From: Acestrorhynchus altus
Taxonomy: Eukaryota > Chordata > Actinopteri > Characiformes > Acestrorhynchidae
NCBI GenBank assembly: GCA_034509495.1
Contig: CM067504.1
Coordinates: 6,519,256-6,583,255, forward strand
DNA: 64,000 bases
Direction of reading: 5' to 3'
A program made the position numbers and the translations under genes. A model generated the notes under the pieces. The model was not told the origin of the DNA. It did not search any database and saw only the letters and a program-made list of their open reading frames with translations. Every line of letters begins with the position of its first letter. Position 1 is the first letter of the stretch. Of this stretch, positions 42,501 through 53,150 are shown one piece after another.

Positions 42501-44863
42501 AAACATTTTTTTTACTCAAATCCTTTATAGTGGAAATTTACTATTTGGACAGAAATGTTGGGAGACCTGCTCATTCATTGTTTCTTTACTATTAAGGGTT
42601 TAAAAGGTTTCTACAGTAACTCTATACTGATCGTGAAAAGTTTATTTACTACCAGACTTTTGAACATGGGGTTTGATTGCATTCAGCACCAAGAACTTTA
42701 GAAAGATCAGGATGTTGGCTGATCCTACCACCACGCCTCATTCCAAAAGTAGTGGATAGAGCGGCATCATTCAAGAGGACACAGTTCCTGGCATGACATT
42801 AGAAATGTTGCCAATGGTGTTTTAAACTCTGAAAACAGTAACATAAGTGAGATTTTTCTGTTTGGTTGCATTTAGCTGGTATTAATCAAATACACACAGT
42901 ACGAGGACGATTAATTTGGTATACTTAAAACTAGTGTATACCTCTGCACCTCCTGGTTACTGTCCTATCACAAATTAGGGGTGAATTATGGACATTTTGA
43001 TATTTTTTAATATACGGAAGACCAAAAAACTCTTGCTTCCCCATCATTCATGCAGGAGAGCAGTGGATCTGCACGCACAGACTACAGAGCCATCCAGCTG
43101 GCAAAGAGGAGGAAACAGAAAGGCCCTACTGGCAATGCAGGTACTTCCGGGGCATCTCAGCGGAAGAGTAAGGGGGGCAAGAGTTCCAGTGCAGCAGGGG
43201 CATTGGCTTCAAGTGGCCGTTTTGGGGAAGCAGCGGCATCAACCACAGGGGGCCTCACTATCCGAGACCCTGTCACTGGAGCTCAGTATGTACAGATTCA
43301 GCTGCTGCAGGTTAGTGTGACCAGGTTCCAGCTAATACAAAATACAAATGCTCCTGATTGACTGCAATACAGCGTGCTAAGTGTGTGTGTGGGTGTGTGT
43401 GGGTGTGTGTGTTGTAGGACGACCCAGCCACTGACGGAGACTTGGCTTTCCAGCTCAGCTCACAGACTTCAACTTCTCACTCTCAGTTAACAGTTGATCT
43501 GCCTGTCAACATCTTACAGGTACTTTTCTTAATCACACTTTGCAACTTTGCATGATTAGAAGAGAAAGGTAGATTTTTAGGTGGGATGCACCGGAATTAA
43601 AATGTGAGCTGACTGAAATGCTTTTTCATTTTGAAGATTTTCATTAATTTTACTACTTTTTACTCCATCGTTTAAAGTAAATTAAACTAAATATATTTTT
43701 AAAAGAAAAACAGTTACGATTTAAAAATGTTGTTGAACACTGAAAATCCCAGAAGACACCAGCCAAGCACAATATGATTTTTGTCCCCACTATTTGGCAG
43801 ATCAGTAGCTGCAAACTGCCATTTTTTTGGTCATTCTCTGACATTCTAACCCTTGAGCAAGTATTTTGGCATACAGGAGATTGGATGTCCAGATTGCAAC
43901 TTGATTCATGTGCTGATGGAGAATCATACACGGGCACAGCTTAGTTAATCAACAGTGTATCAGCAGTCTGGTCAGTCTGTTCAGGAGGACCTTATATACA
44001 TTGAGAACTGTGGGAAGGATGAGAATGAAGGTGGAGCTTAAGTGGGGGATGAAGATGAGGACATTGTGGGGTGATCAAATGATTAAAAAAATAACGGGGG
44101 GTGATGTCGACTCTGCAAAGGTGGGCGACAATCAACACACTTCAGGGGTTTGATAGTATCATCATAAGGTTGGCAGGCAAAGGGTCATATAAAGAAAGAA
44201 GGTAAGGTGACCACTGCATCTGGTGACCACTGGTAATCTGCGTACCATTTGCTAAGACTCTGTATGGCTAAGCCCATATGAAAGTAATGTTAGAATGGGG
44301 GATGTTTTCTCTCTGGTCCAACTGGTGGGATTTGCTGTGTCTGGTTCCCTGGTTGTGGGATTGCGAGGTTTGGTGTAGAACGTACAGCTTTGAACGTGAA
44401 GCAGCGATGAGCTTTAATTCCTCTAGTTCATCTAAACCGCTTCCAGCAGCAAAGGGCTTTCTTCGTCTTGCCTCTGATGACCACTTCAGAACGTTGCAAT
44501 TTCCCAACACCTGTAAACATACACAGCTGCACTAACAAGGCTGGAATTTTCTGATCCACATTAAATGGTGCACTAACTAGAGGCACCAGAGTGTAACTGT
44601 GGCACTATTTTAAGGTGGAATTTCAGCTTCTTATTAACCAGTGAATAAATAAATCAGTGCTACCACTTTTAAAATGATCATTTCTTGCTGAATTTTCTGT
44701 GCATCGTTCATTTTTAGACCTTTTGTCTGGTAGTGTTTAAATTTTTGCTACATCTTACATTGTACCTGTTTGTCAGGAGCCTTCCGCCATGGCTGAGGAT
44801 GATAATGGATCTGACAACTCCCAGTTCACAGGCAGCACCATCAACCTACAAGACCTGGAGTGA
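37867..44863 (+). CDS. zxdc: ZXDC-type zinc finger transcription regulator, complete (10 coding exons)
   Basis: Exons: 37867-39067, 39724-40188, 40461-40613, 40700-40778, 40866-40996, 41103-41273, 41534-42378, 43056-43310, 43418-43519, 44777-44863. All junctions are AG/GT with consistent phases; joined length is 3489 nt (1162 residues). Mammalian ZXDC is a nuclear protein that works with ZXDA and CIITA to activate MHC class II genes. Seen: a GC-rich, disordered, acidic N-terminus (residues 1-400), ten C2H2 fingers (about 430-730), a Ser/Thr/Pro-rich activation region (734-1015), the motif SARTDYRAIQLAK and the end GSTINLQDLE, both shared with human ZXDC. Human ZXDC is about 858 residues, so the N-terminus is longer here. 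The start chosen is the first ATG of the open frame; Met10 (37894) is an alternative. Fish usually have this single ZXD gene, whereas mammals also have X-linked ZXDA/B retrocopies. Identity is very sure; the exact N-terminus is not. Confidence 0.93.
39068..39723. other. zxdc intron 1 with ATT-rich microsatellites
   Basis: A 656-nt AT-rich intron dominated by (TTA/ATT)n runs at about 39106-39170, 39290-39310 and 39473-39516. The contrast with the GC-rich exon 1 is abrupt. No other feature is seen. Confidence 0.8.
39473..39516. repeat. zxdc: (ATT)n microsatellite in zxdc intron 1
   Basis: About 44 bp of ATT; related runs lie at 39106-39170. Confidence 0.95.
39724..40188 (+). CDS. zxdc: zxdc exon 2 (zinc fingers 1-4 and start of 5)
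   Basis: Residues 401-555. Fingers begin at YRCPHSGC, FKCTVEGCGWSF, YKCEWENCGRRF and FVCEICSERF; the exon ends inside finger 5 (HKCEFPG). All Cys and His ligands are present. Linkers such as HDKVRPYKC are close to the canonical TGEKP type. Confidence 0.95.
40461..40613 (+). CDS. zxdc: zxdc exon 3 (zinc fingers 5-6)
   Basis: Residues 556-606: CEKAFITFSALFSHNRTH completes finger 5, and FTCTYPGCDKRYDKACRLKI then HLRSHT gives finger 6. Acceptor cgctctccag, donor gtaaac. Confidence 0.95.
40700..40778 (+). CDS. zxdc: zxdc exon 4 (zinc finger 7)
   Basis: Residues 607-633: GERPFVCDWESCGWTFTSMS then KLLRHK. The canonical GERPF linker is intact. Acceptor cactccag, donor gtgaga. The intron before it is 86 nt and the one after it 87 nt. 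Confidence 0.95.
40866..40996 (+). CDS. zxdc: zxdc exon 5 (zinc finger 8 and start of 9)
   Basis: Residues 633-676: KHDDDRRFTCPEEGCGKSFT, RAEHLKGHSITHLGTKPFEC. This block is almost identical to human ZXDC. Acceptor gtatttcag, donor gttggc (weak but phase-correct). Confidence 0.94.
41103..41273 (+). CDS. zxdc: zxdc exon 6 (zinc fingers 9-10)
   Basis: Residues 677-733: CNAKFSARSSLYIHSKKH (finger 9) and SRCPVAGCTKHFSSRSSLKS then HMLKHH (finger 10). Acceptor tctgcag, donor gtactt. Confidence 0.94.
41534..42378 (+). CDS. zxdc: zxdc exon 7 (Ser/Thr/Pro-rich activation region)
   Basis: Residues 734-1015. It begins DVLSQLESTATLTPSCELTS, matching human LLPQLEAPSSLTPSSELSS. GILTIDPTSVSSSLG and LHLDDVQTVNPEALGALTAL are further family-conserved motifs. 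Residues of about 906-941 form a Ser/Leu/Pro/Thr low-complexity run. Acceptor cccctccag, donor gtgagt. Confidence 0.92.
42655..42800 (+). repeat. Non-autonomous DNA-transposon fragment, family N copy 3 (in zxdc intron 7)
   Basis: It contains gattgcattcagcacc, gatcaggatgttggctgatc and accaccacgcctcattcc, matching the left half of the copy at 12175. The right half is missing. Confidence 0.55.
43056..43310 (+). CDS. zxdc: zxdc exon 8
   Basis: Residues 1016-1100, phase 0 at both ends: ESSGSARTDYRAIQLAKRRK, a Gly/Ser segment, then VTGAQYVQIQLLQ. SARTDYRAIQLAK and the VQxQLxQ end are shared with human ZXDC. The basic RRKQK could add to nuclear import. Confidence 0.92.
43418..43519 (+). CDS. zxdc: zxdc exon 9
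   Basis: Residues 1101-1134, phase 0: DDPATDGDLAFQLSSQTSTS then HSQLTVDLPVNILQ; LTVDLPV is conserved in the family. The acceptor is a GT/GGGT-rich tract ending gttgtag. Confidence 0.92.
43520..44776. other. zxdc intron 9
   Basis: A 1257-nt intron with no clearly identified repeat. Short open frames on both strands (for example 44268-44510 minus and 44278-44535 plus) look accidental. Confidence 0.65.
44777..44863 (+). CDS. zxdc: zxdc exon 10 with stop codon
   Basis: Final 28 residues: EPSAMAEDDNGSDNSQFTGS then TINLQDLE and TGA. The FxGSTINLQDL ending is the family signature. Acceptor gtttgtcag. Confidence 0.94.
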   Translation, partial: EPSAMAEDDNGSDNSQFTGSTINLQDLE

Positions 44864-45057
44864 CTGTTTGAAGGAGAGCCAGCAGGGGCCTCTGTTGGAC
44901 TAGGTGGCTTGTTTTTCTTCTGCTCTTGCTATTTCTCTCCTGCTTTCTCCTTCCTTTTCTCCCTTCCCAAGGAATTGTGCTGGACATGACCTTCACCAAG
45001 GGTTTCTAATGTTCTAGTAACTGAGAATAATGTCCTTTTCCAGAGTTTGAATGGTGT

Positions 45058-45063
45058 AATAAA
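45058..45063 (+). terminator. zxdc: zxdc polyadenylation signal AATAAA
   Basis: A canonical AATAAA lies 195 nt after the stop codon, within a T-rich 3' UTR that looks otherwise non-coding. Cleavage would be expected about 15-25 nt later. Longer 3' ends are possible because the following 700 bp carry no recognised repeat. Confidence 0.75.
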
Positions 45064-45914
45064 GCACATTTAATACATTTTTAGCCAAGTTTCCTTTCAT
45101 TATGACGTATCTTATTTCTCAACACAGTGATTTAGTCCAACTGTCATGTATTAATGATGGAAAGGCACCGTGTAAAGGGACTTCCAGCACAGATCTGATA
45201 GTTTATCACCATTTAACGGTTGCAGTGTCATTATCTAACAGAGTACTATTTGGGGCCAACATTAACTGTCATGGTGGTGTAATAAGCAATGATTATTACA
45301 GTCCTAATTAGAGTGTTTAATAATGGTTTCTCATCATGTTTCACAGATGTAAGGTTTAAAAGTTCTGATTCTGCTACAGCCGTAGACACGGTAGCTTGTT
45401 TAAACTGCTTATTTTGCCTGCTTCTTCATGGCAAGGTTGTGTCTGTGTAGGTAAATGTTTTGGAACAGCTTAAATAGGTCTGAGATTGTAAGATGCTTGT
45501 AAAGGTTTGTGATTATAAAGATGAACTGTTTGTGCAGTAAGATAACTACCAAAAAGGATTTTGTACGAAATGCTGTTTCTCGGTCTTCTGTCTCTTTACC
45601 CTGCAGTCTTACCAAGGCAACACCTACAGCCATGTAAGAAATGCTTTTTTACTGTGCATTTGTTTTGTTTTTTTTATGTAAAACATGAAGGTACATTTGT
45701 TTATATCCTATGTTTGTATATGATACTCAAATTATATGGTGCTCTAATTTTTTATAAAATATGAAAATGTGTAACTTGGGTTGCTTAATGTGTGAAACAA
45801 GAAGACAAGTTTGTTACACTTATTGATCTTGTCTGTTTTTAATGGGACCATACGTGTTCTAATCAAATTTTGGGTGAGATGGACCAAAAAAAAAAAATCA
45901 TATCCCGATCTATT

Positions 45915-46190
45915 TTAGCTGAATGGCGATGTATGATGGTGAAAAACTGAGGACACCCCACTAAATCCTTCTTTATGCACACTAAGTCTTATGGCCCCTC
46001 CATAGTGTGTATGTGAGCATGCAAATGGGGGTGGAGGGCAGAAGAGTAGAGGAGGAGCTAAGGGCTGAGGGCGGAGCAGAGTGGGGGAGCAGGAACAAGG
46101 TTTCCACAAGAAACAAAACAATATTTAAAAACGTTAAAACTCAATGTAAACAATATCACCTCAGCCAATATCCCACTCGATTTAAATCCA
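45915..46190 (+). repeat. Dispersed repeat family B, copy 2
   Basis: ctgaatggcgatgtatgatg, gagcaggaacaaggtttcc, acgttaaaactcaatgtaaa and caatatcacctcagccaata align in the same order with 24590-24990. Identity of the family is unknown to me. Confidence 0.55.
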
Positions 46191-46435
46191 GATATCGATA
46201 AATTGTATTTATTACCTATTAAACTTTTTTTTTAACTTTATAAAGTTTTTTTTTTGTTTATAATTTAAATTTTGAAAATTAATATTTAATATTAAAATTT
46301 TATAATTGTTACATGTAAAGTCAAAGACTTCCAAGGACTTTTGTTTTACTTTTGATCAGTAGTTCATGGAGATGATTAAAAATACAGAATTTACAGATTA
46401 TTAGAAAATTAGATCAAAGAGAAAATGTACAGAAA

Positions 46436-47165
46436 TCCGTTTATGGCATTAGGCAGATACTCTTCTCCAGAGTGACTTAGAGAAGTTCTTTGCTGTTCAC
46501 AGATATCCATAGCTCGTTAGCAGAAGCTAGAATCCAAAGATGCCTCAAGCTTAGATGCTGCCAAAAGCAAATGTTAGGTTGGAGGCCTTGGTACCAACAT
46601 CATTCAGTATAATTATAAACCTTTAAAGGTTTAAGGGCTCATGAAATAGATGGTCTTCAGTCATCTTTTGACGACAGTGTGCGACTCAGCTTGTCTTCCA
46701 TGTGTCTTAAGTGATGGTGGGTCAAGCCGAGCTGTATTTAATGCTGGAAGGGCTCTTGGTTCAGATCAATGAATATTGCCATCAAGTATGGATCAGCTGT
46801 CCCAGTTTTGGTTTTGCAGGCCAGCATCAGGGTTGTGAATCTGATGCGGGCAGCTATAGGAAGCCAGTGCAGAGACGCAGCAGAGGAGATACATGACTGA
46901 ACTTGGGAACGTTGAAGACGAGTGGTGCCGCTGCGTTCTGGATGGGTTGTACAGGCCTGGTGTTCTGTATTGGGAGGCCAGGTGGAAGGTAGTTGCAGTA
47001 GTCAAGTCTTGAAATGACAAGAGATGGAACAAGCACATGACTAAGCTCTCTAGACAGGAAATGTCAAAATCAGATGATGTAAAGGAGAAATCTGCATGAC
47101 CCGAGTCAGGTTTGCAACATGAGCTGAGAACAATAAGTCCAGTGAAGAACCTCAAATGCAAACAG
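46436..47165 (-). mobile_element. L2/CR1-type LINE 3' end, minus strand
   Basis: The minus strand reads VISRLDYCNYLPPGLPIQNT and QNAAAPLVFNVPKFSHVSPL, the thumb/C-terminal part of a CR1/L2-clade reverse transcriptase protein. The left end (ggcattaggcagatactctt) is the reverse complement of the L2-type 3' UTR end. Truncated at its 5' end, which is typical of LINE insertion. Confidence 0.75.
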
Positions 47166-47399
47166 ATGAGCAGTAAACTGCTGGGGCTTTTGAGTGAAAA
47201 AATGAACTAAAAGGTTCTGGTTAACTTACAGCTGATCTGTAGCAATGGAAATGAATTCCATTAGAATGTGAACAGACTTCCTGCAACCTCACGGGGCAAT
47301 GATGAGAAGGGATTTATTATAAATATCTTTGTCAATATAATCTTTACAAAATAAAAAAAAAACATCAAAGTTCTTGCATTTTCATCTCAAAAACACTCT

Positions 47400-47620
47400 G
47401 GATAATCAATTTCTAACAGGATGTTTGAGAGGTAACGTCTTTTTTAGTCCTTATGAGAAAAAAAATTGTTGGCACAAGTAATTTTTTTAACAAAACATGG
47501 TAAAAATAATTATATCTGGCATGTGACTCTTATAAATGTGTCTCTAATTGTTTGGCAAAGAAAAGGACATCAAAATATCCCACAAAACTGTCCTAAGGTT
47601 CTAAAAGTTAAACTATGGAT
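47400..47620. repeat. Dispersed repeat family C, rearranged pieces
   Basis: tagtccttatgag and taccatgttttgttaaa-type sequence occur in reverse complement at 47448-47505. cctaaggttctaaaag at 47592-47607 matches the family in forward orientation. It looks like an inverted or recombined copy. Confidence 0.4.
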
Positions 47621-48245
47621 TTGATTGTTCTGACTTGACCCTCCTGGAGAGGTTGTGTGTTCTCTCTCTACCCTTTTTGTTTAGTCCCTGTCTGATCTTG
47701 GATCAGGAGTGAATATAATATTTATAAACAGGCATTTTTATATGAAGAGCTGGCACTCTTTCAGTTAAAGTAACAGCAGGTGCTTTAGCTGAAGAAATAA
47801 AGGTAATCCTGCTCCTTCTGCACTTCTGCCGTCATCTTTTGCAGGATGGTCTGACTATGTGAACAGAAGGCAGAGAGCAAGGCATCAGCTTCTTTCCTGA
47901 GTGCAGAAATATAAAATAGCTGGATTCCCCTTTTCCCTATCAGACTTTACTTCATATCAAATTAAATGTCAAACCACATATGATTTCCCATCAGACTGAC
48001 TCGGCCAGAGCTCTCTGTGGCTTTCTTCCTCGTCTTCCTGCTCCTGCTCTTGGTGCTGCTTTTCCTCTGTTTTTCAAAAACAGGAGCACAAAATATAATA
48101 ATCAATACACAAATGAACTCATGGACAGACAAGTGGCCAGAGATTATGAGCTGGGAAAGAAAAATATTGGCTTGTGACTACATACAACTGTACGCACTCC
48201 ATGAAAACTGGTGTAGGACTGATTGAATGATTTTTTTAAACCATA

Positions 48246-48298
48246 TTTGTATGTGTGTGTGTGTGTGTATGTGTGTGTGTGTGTGTGTGTGTGCATGT
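48246..48298. repeat. Imperfect (GT)n microsatellite
   Basis: About 50 bp of GT with several at interruptions. Confidence 0.9.
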
Positions 48299-48354
48299 GT
48301 CCACACCCTGGGCTGATACCTGTTGCTGTTTGTCGACTTCAAGGATTGGGTTCA

Positions 48355-48905
48355 GAACAACTCTAATAATAAAATGTTCGTTCTTGAATGTAAAGATATT
48401 CTGAGAAACGTTCTCAAATGAGATTTGAAGACCGAGTGTGTCTGAGTCCTGAACAGTAACAGGAAGATTTTTCCAGGTGATTTATAGGAGAACCTGCAGT
48501 TATTAGAGGAAATGTCAGTAGGCCTGCATCTAGGAGTGTACACGATGGGTTGTGTGGTTTCAGAAGGTCTTTTTGATACCGTGGGATTAAACCATTGAGT
48601 GACTTGTTTGTTAGAAGCAGTATTTTATAGCGGAGTTTAACAGAAAGCCAATGAAGGGATTAGAGGACAAAACTAATGTGATTAAGTTTCCTAGCAGCTG
48701 CATTTTGGACTAATTGGAGCTTCTGCGGGGATTTGCCTGAACTACGATCCAGAAGGGTATTGCTATAGTCCAGCCTTGTGGTTATGAAGTCTTGCACCAG
48801 TGTGTGAGCATTTGCTTTACATAGTTTGGCAATATTACGTAAATGAATGAAGTCAGTTCTCACTATGTTACTGATGTGGACATTAAATGAAAGAACTGTC
48901 AAACA
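48355..48905 (-). mobile_element. LINE fragment (CR1/Rex1/L2 group), minus strand
   Basis: The minus strand reads FITTRLDYSNTLLDRSSGKS then QLVQNAAARKLN, a C-terminal reverse-transcriptase-protein block. It differs in sequence from the L2 copy at 46436, so it is another subfamily. Confidence 0.65.
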
Positions 48906-49056
48906 CAAACCCTAGTTTTTTTTTTTACAGTGAATAAAAATGATTTTGTTCTAGATGTTCCTCTGAGCTGATACCACACCTGAACTCATGGACAGCTGTA
49001 GAAACAACTGACAAATGACTGAATGGTGTGTTTTTATTTAATCTGTCTGCAGTGTT

Positions 49057-49194
49057 TCTCAATCATGGTCCTGGAGGCACCCTACCCTGCACCTGATTCA
49101 ACTAATCAGCTCATTACAAGCCCCCCAGTGTTGCATGGAGTTTGTTAAATATAAAACCTGAAGGGCAGGGGTGCCTCCAGAACCAGGGTTGAGA
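49057..49194. repeat. Small hairpin (MITE-like) element
   Basis: tctcaatcatggtcctggag at 49057 pairs with ctccagaaccagggttgaga ending at 49194 (about 20 of 24 positions over the arms). It spans 138 bp and has no coding capacity. Similar hairpins with ggtcctggag ends are frequent in fishes. Confidence 0.55.
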
Positions 49195-49599
49195 GCTACA
49201 CCTGTTTGGCTGTGACTGTATATCTGAAGATAGTGTGGCACTGAGGGGCTGAGAATGCTGTATTTCAGGGATGCCCTTCTACCAGGCAGTCGGAACAAAA
49301 TCCTGAGGTGGATTTTTACTTTCACTCAGGCTTTAATTGAGCAACTTCTTTATTTTCTGTTCTGAAACTAGTGATCCAACCATCAGCATATGGATTGTGT
49401 TTCCGTGGCAACATTTATTCCTCTTTATGAACAGCAGGTGACGCTGCAGCCTAACACAAGCATTCTAATCATCCAGCCTGCTTTGAACAGATTGGATTTT
49501 GCTTTGCTTTAATGCTGTAATCAGAAGTGTCAGAAGCACTCAGGTCCCATACTTAACCTTCAGAACCCTATTTCCATAGTTTGATTTACTCTTGTTCAC

Positions 49600-50105
49600 C
49601 AAGACAGAAATATTTTTATAGGAGACGTGCCATATTTATGCACTTTTTTTCAGGAGATCCTAGACTACTCACATTTATGTGACCATGTTTTGTTCAAACA
49701 TTTATTTGCAGCTACTGTTTTTGCTTATAATGACTAAAAACACTTTATTAAAACTAAAAATTCTTTATTATTTTTGTTATTTGTGAATATCAGTATTATC
49801 CCTTCTCAGGACTTTTATTCAGAAATTTGAACACTGCTTGGAGGTTGTGCAGGTCCATGTGGACAGAGCAGTAAACAAGCACTGGAAGCTTCTTTGGCAT
49901 TTAAACTGGGATTTAATTCATTTGGAAAACAGTGAATTTGAACTGTTTTCTGAGCTGAACTACTTGCTTATATGGTAGGTCTTATAATTTATTATGATAC
50001 ATGCTGTGTATCTGTGGGTTACTCTGATCTTGAGATATGAAGGCTTGTAGAATATGGCATGTAACTGCCCACAAAGTGTGGATCTAAGTTTCTAAGAGTT
50101 AAATA
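49600..50105 (+). repeat. Dispersed repeat family C, longest copy
   Basis: The left part (tttcaggagatcctagacta, gaccatgttttgttcaaaca, tgcttataatgactaaaaa) matches 57225-57375. The right part (catgtggacagagcagtaaa, atgtaactgcccacaaag) matches 36870-37180. Together they outline a repeat of at least 500 bp with no coding capacity that I can recognise. Confidence 0.6.
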
Positions 50106-50214
50106 AACTATTAATATTCCAGATAAAAAATAGTTAGTAAAGGTTTTTTTTTTTGTTTTAACCTATTTTTATAACCTGAATGTAAATGTTTTATAATCTG
50201 TCCTTATGCAGCCA

Positions 50215-51140
50215 GTTACCTTCAGAAGTCACCACTAACCAAACAACACCACCATGAAGACCAAGGAGATCTCCAAACAAGTCAGAGACAAATTTGTTGA
50301 GAAGTAAAAGTCAGGGTTGGGTTATGAAAAATATCCAAATCTCTGATGATCCCCCAGAGCCCCATCAAATCAGTTGCCATCAAATGGAAAGAACAAAGTA
50401 TTACAACAAACCTGCCAAGAGCATTAATCAGAGAAGCAGCACAGAGACCAAAGGTAGCCCTGAAGAAGCTGCAGACTTCCCAAACAGAGACTGGAGTATC
50501 TGTCTTTATGACCACAATAAGCCATACACTTCATAGAGCTGGACTTTATGGAAGAGTGGCCAGAATAAGCCTTTATGTACAGACAATAATAGGAAGGCTC
50601 CTTATGAGTTTGCCTAAAAGTCATTTGGGACACTCCCCAAATGCTCTGGTCAGATGAGACCAAAATGAAACTTTTCAACCTCCAAGGAAAACACTGTCTG
50701 GGGCAAAACCAACACATCTCATCACCCACTCAACACTGGTTTGAATTGTGGGGACGTTGGATGGTGCAAAATACAGGGATATTCTTGAGTTGTTTAGGAT
50801 TGAGATTCACCTTCTGACTAGACAATGACCCAAATCATACTGCTAAAGCAACACTCGAGCGGTTTAAGGGGAAATGGAATGGAATGGCCTATTCAAAGCC
50901 AGACCTTAATCCAGTTGAGAATCTGTGGTCAAACTTGAAGATCTAAATCATCTAACTTGAAGGAGCTGGAGCTGTTATGCATTGAGGAATGGGCAAAAAT
51001 CCCAGTGGCAAGCTCATAGGAATTTATCCAAAGTGACTTGCAGCTGTAATTGCCACAAAAAGGGGGCAGTACTTTTGTAGACGGGGGATGAATAGTTATG
51101 CACACTGAAGCTATTTTTCCCTATTTGTTGTTTGCTTCAT
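50215..51140 (+). mobile_element. Tc1-like transposon, nearly full length but broken
   Basis: In order: aaggagatctccaaacaagt (helix-turn-helix region), ggttatgaaaaatatcc, gagcattaatcagagaagca, gctctggtcagatgagacca (first catalytic Asp region), tcaacactggtttgaa (in place of the usual block), gacaatgacccaaatcatac (second Asp region), aatccagttgagaatctgtg (Glu region) and a 3' end agggggcagtacttttgtag. Frameshifts, stops and deletions throughout; inactive. Confidence 0.75.
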
Positions 51141-51577
51141 GATATAAAAAATCAAGTATTCAGTTAGGAGCCAGTTAGACTTTTAAAGCCTGTGTTTGAC
51201 TATGTTAAGTAAAAGTGTTAAATTCATGTCAGAGCCTCGACAACACACCTCTAATACACTTTTATTCAACAGAACAGAACAGATAACGACAGAAATCAGG
51301 GCTACATAAACATAGAGGCTGAAGAACAAACACATTTGACTGTTCCATTAAAAATCCTGATACAGTAATAAATATAAATGATCTCAGTGGATACTGTCAG
51401 TGAGGTGTGCAAATGTCAAAGGATATGTCAGTGTGGTTCATCATTTTAAATAGTTCAATAGTGTAACAAGAGGATTGACTAACAGCAGGGCACAATTAAC
51501 TGTCTGATTATTTTTCTTTGAAATATAAGGAGTAGAAGTTAAAAGTATTTAGGGACAGAAATACTTAAGTAAGCACA

Positions 51578-51757
51578 GATACTGAGCACACATGCCCGGA
51601 GCAGTAGGCAGCCCTATCCACAGCACCCAAAGAGCAACTGGGGAGTTACGTGCCTTGTTCAGGGACAATTCTGTCATTTCTTGCCAGTTCAGGGAATTAA
51701 ACCAGCAATCTTCAAGTCGCAAGGCTGGTTCTCTAACCACTAGGTCACAGCTGCCTC
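51578..51757 (-). mobile_element. tRNA-derived SINE, minus strand
   Basis: gggagttacgtgccttgttc, cagggaattaaaccagcaat and aaccactaggtcacagctgc match the reverse complement of the SINE family head and body. Confidence 0.7.
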
Positions 51758-52289
51758 AAAAACAGTGCAAAAGTACTCCTGCTTCCTTACTTGATGCTTT
51801 TCGTCTGTTTCCCGTCTCTTGTTTGGGTATAATTGTGTGTAATATTGTTAATTTAACTGCCTGTTTAGTTTATTTCCCTTGTTGCGCACAATAAGATGTG
51901 ACAAGAAAAGAGAAAAAGGGGAAAAACGGCATCTGATTCTTTGCTAATGTCCACTGTGGTCCTGAGAGGCTGTGGTTTCCTAACTGTGCTGTTTCTGCCA
52001 GATCTCTGTGAATGATGCACACAGTACTCATAAAAAGGCATAAATAGTAACAATAGCACTGAACCACAGCAACAGGCTGAATCTATTCTGAACTATGTTG
52101 AAATATGTTTGTGGGACATTGTACCAGAAATGTACATTTTCGGTCCTGGACCTTTTACAGTCTGTTAATATGATTGATTTCTGGAGGTTTTTTATTTTAT
52201 TTAAAACACTATCAAAAATTACAAACCCTGAACAATGGGATGTCCTCAACCAAATTGGACCTACACCTTTTATATATACATGTATATAT

Positions 52290-53150
52290 ACACTACCGTT
52301 CAAAAGTTTGGGGTCACATTGAAATGTCCTTATTTTTGAAGGAAAAGCACTGTACTTTTCAATGAAGATAACTTTAAACTAGCCCTAACTTTAAACAAAT
52401 ACACTCTATACATTGCTAATGTGGTAAATGACTATTGTAGCTGCAAATGTCTGGTTTTTGGTGCAATATCTACATAGGTGTATAGAGGCCCATTTCCAGC
52501 AACTATCACTCCAGTGTTCTAATGGTACAATGTGTTTGCTCATTATCTCAGAAGGCTAATTGATGATTAGAAAACCCTTGTGCAATCATGTTCACACACC
52601 TGAAAACAGTCTAGCTCGTTACAGAAGCTACAAAACTGACCTTCCTTTGAGCAGATTGAGTTTCTGGAGCATCACATTTGTGGGGTCAATTAAACGCTCA
52701 AAATGGCCAGAAAAAGAGAACTTTCATCTGAAACTCGACAGTCTATTCTTGTTCTTAGAAATGAAGGCTATTCAGATCTGAACCCCATTGAGCTGTTGTG
52801 GGAGCAGCTTGACCGTATGGTACGCCAGAAGTGCCCATCCAACCAATCCAACTTGTGGGAGCTGCTTCTAGAAGCCTGGGGTGCAATTTCTCCAGCTTAC
52901 CTCAACAAATTAACAGCTAGATTGCCAAAGGTGTGCAATGCTGTAATTGCTGCAAATGGAGGATTCTTTGACGAAAGCAAAGTTTGATGTAAAAACAATG
53001 TTATTTCAAATACAAATCATTATTTCTAACCTTGTCAATGTCTTGACTCTATTTTCTATTCATTTCACAATGTATGGTGGTGAATAAGTGTGACTTTTCA
53101 TGGAAAACACAAAATTGTTTGGGTGACCCCAAACTTTTGAACGGTAGTGT
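52290..53150 (+). mobile_element. Internally deleted Tc1-like element with perfect 28-bp terminal repeats
   Basis: The 28 bases at 52290-52317 (starting acactaccgttcaaaagttt) are exactly the reverse complement of 53123-53150, and both ends lie next to TA. Inside, one frame (52703-52987, 94 residues) joins the first 24 residues of a Tc1 transposase (MARKRELSSETRQ...) directly to its last part (DLNPIELLWEQL... to FFDESKV). The bulk, including both catalytic Asp residues, is deleted without a frameshift. This is a non-autonomous derivative, probably movable by an intact relative. Confidence 0.88.
52703..52987 (+). pseudogene. In-frame deleted Tc1 transposase remnant (94 residues)
   Basis: The N-terminal start of the helix-turn-helix domain is fused at about residue 24 to the last 70 residues of the transposase, beginning at DLNPIE, which carries the third catalytic position (Glu). 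The DDE catalytic core is absent, so no transposition activity is expected. The fused frame has no stop. Whether it is transcribed is unknown. Confidence 0.8.

Noticed and set aside
49436..49456. aacagcaggtgacgctgcag considered as a second CTCF site.
   Set aside because: It deviates at core positions (CCA and GGC), so the match is not better than chance in this much sequence.
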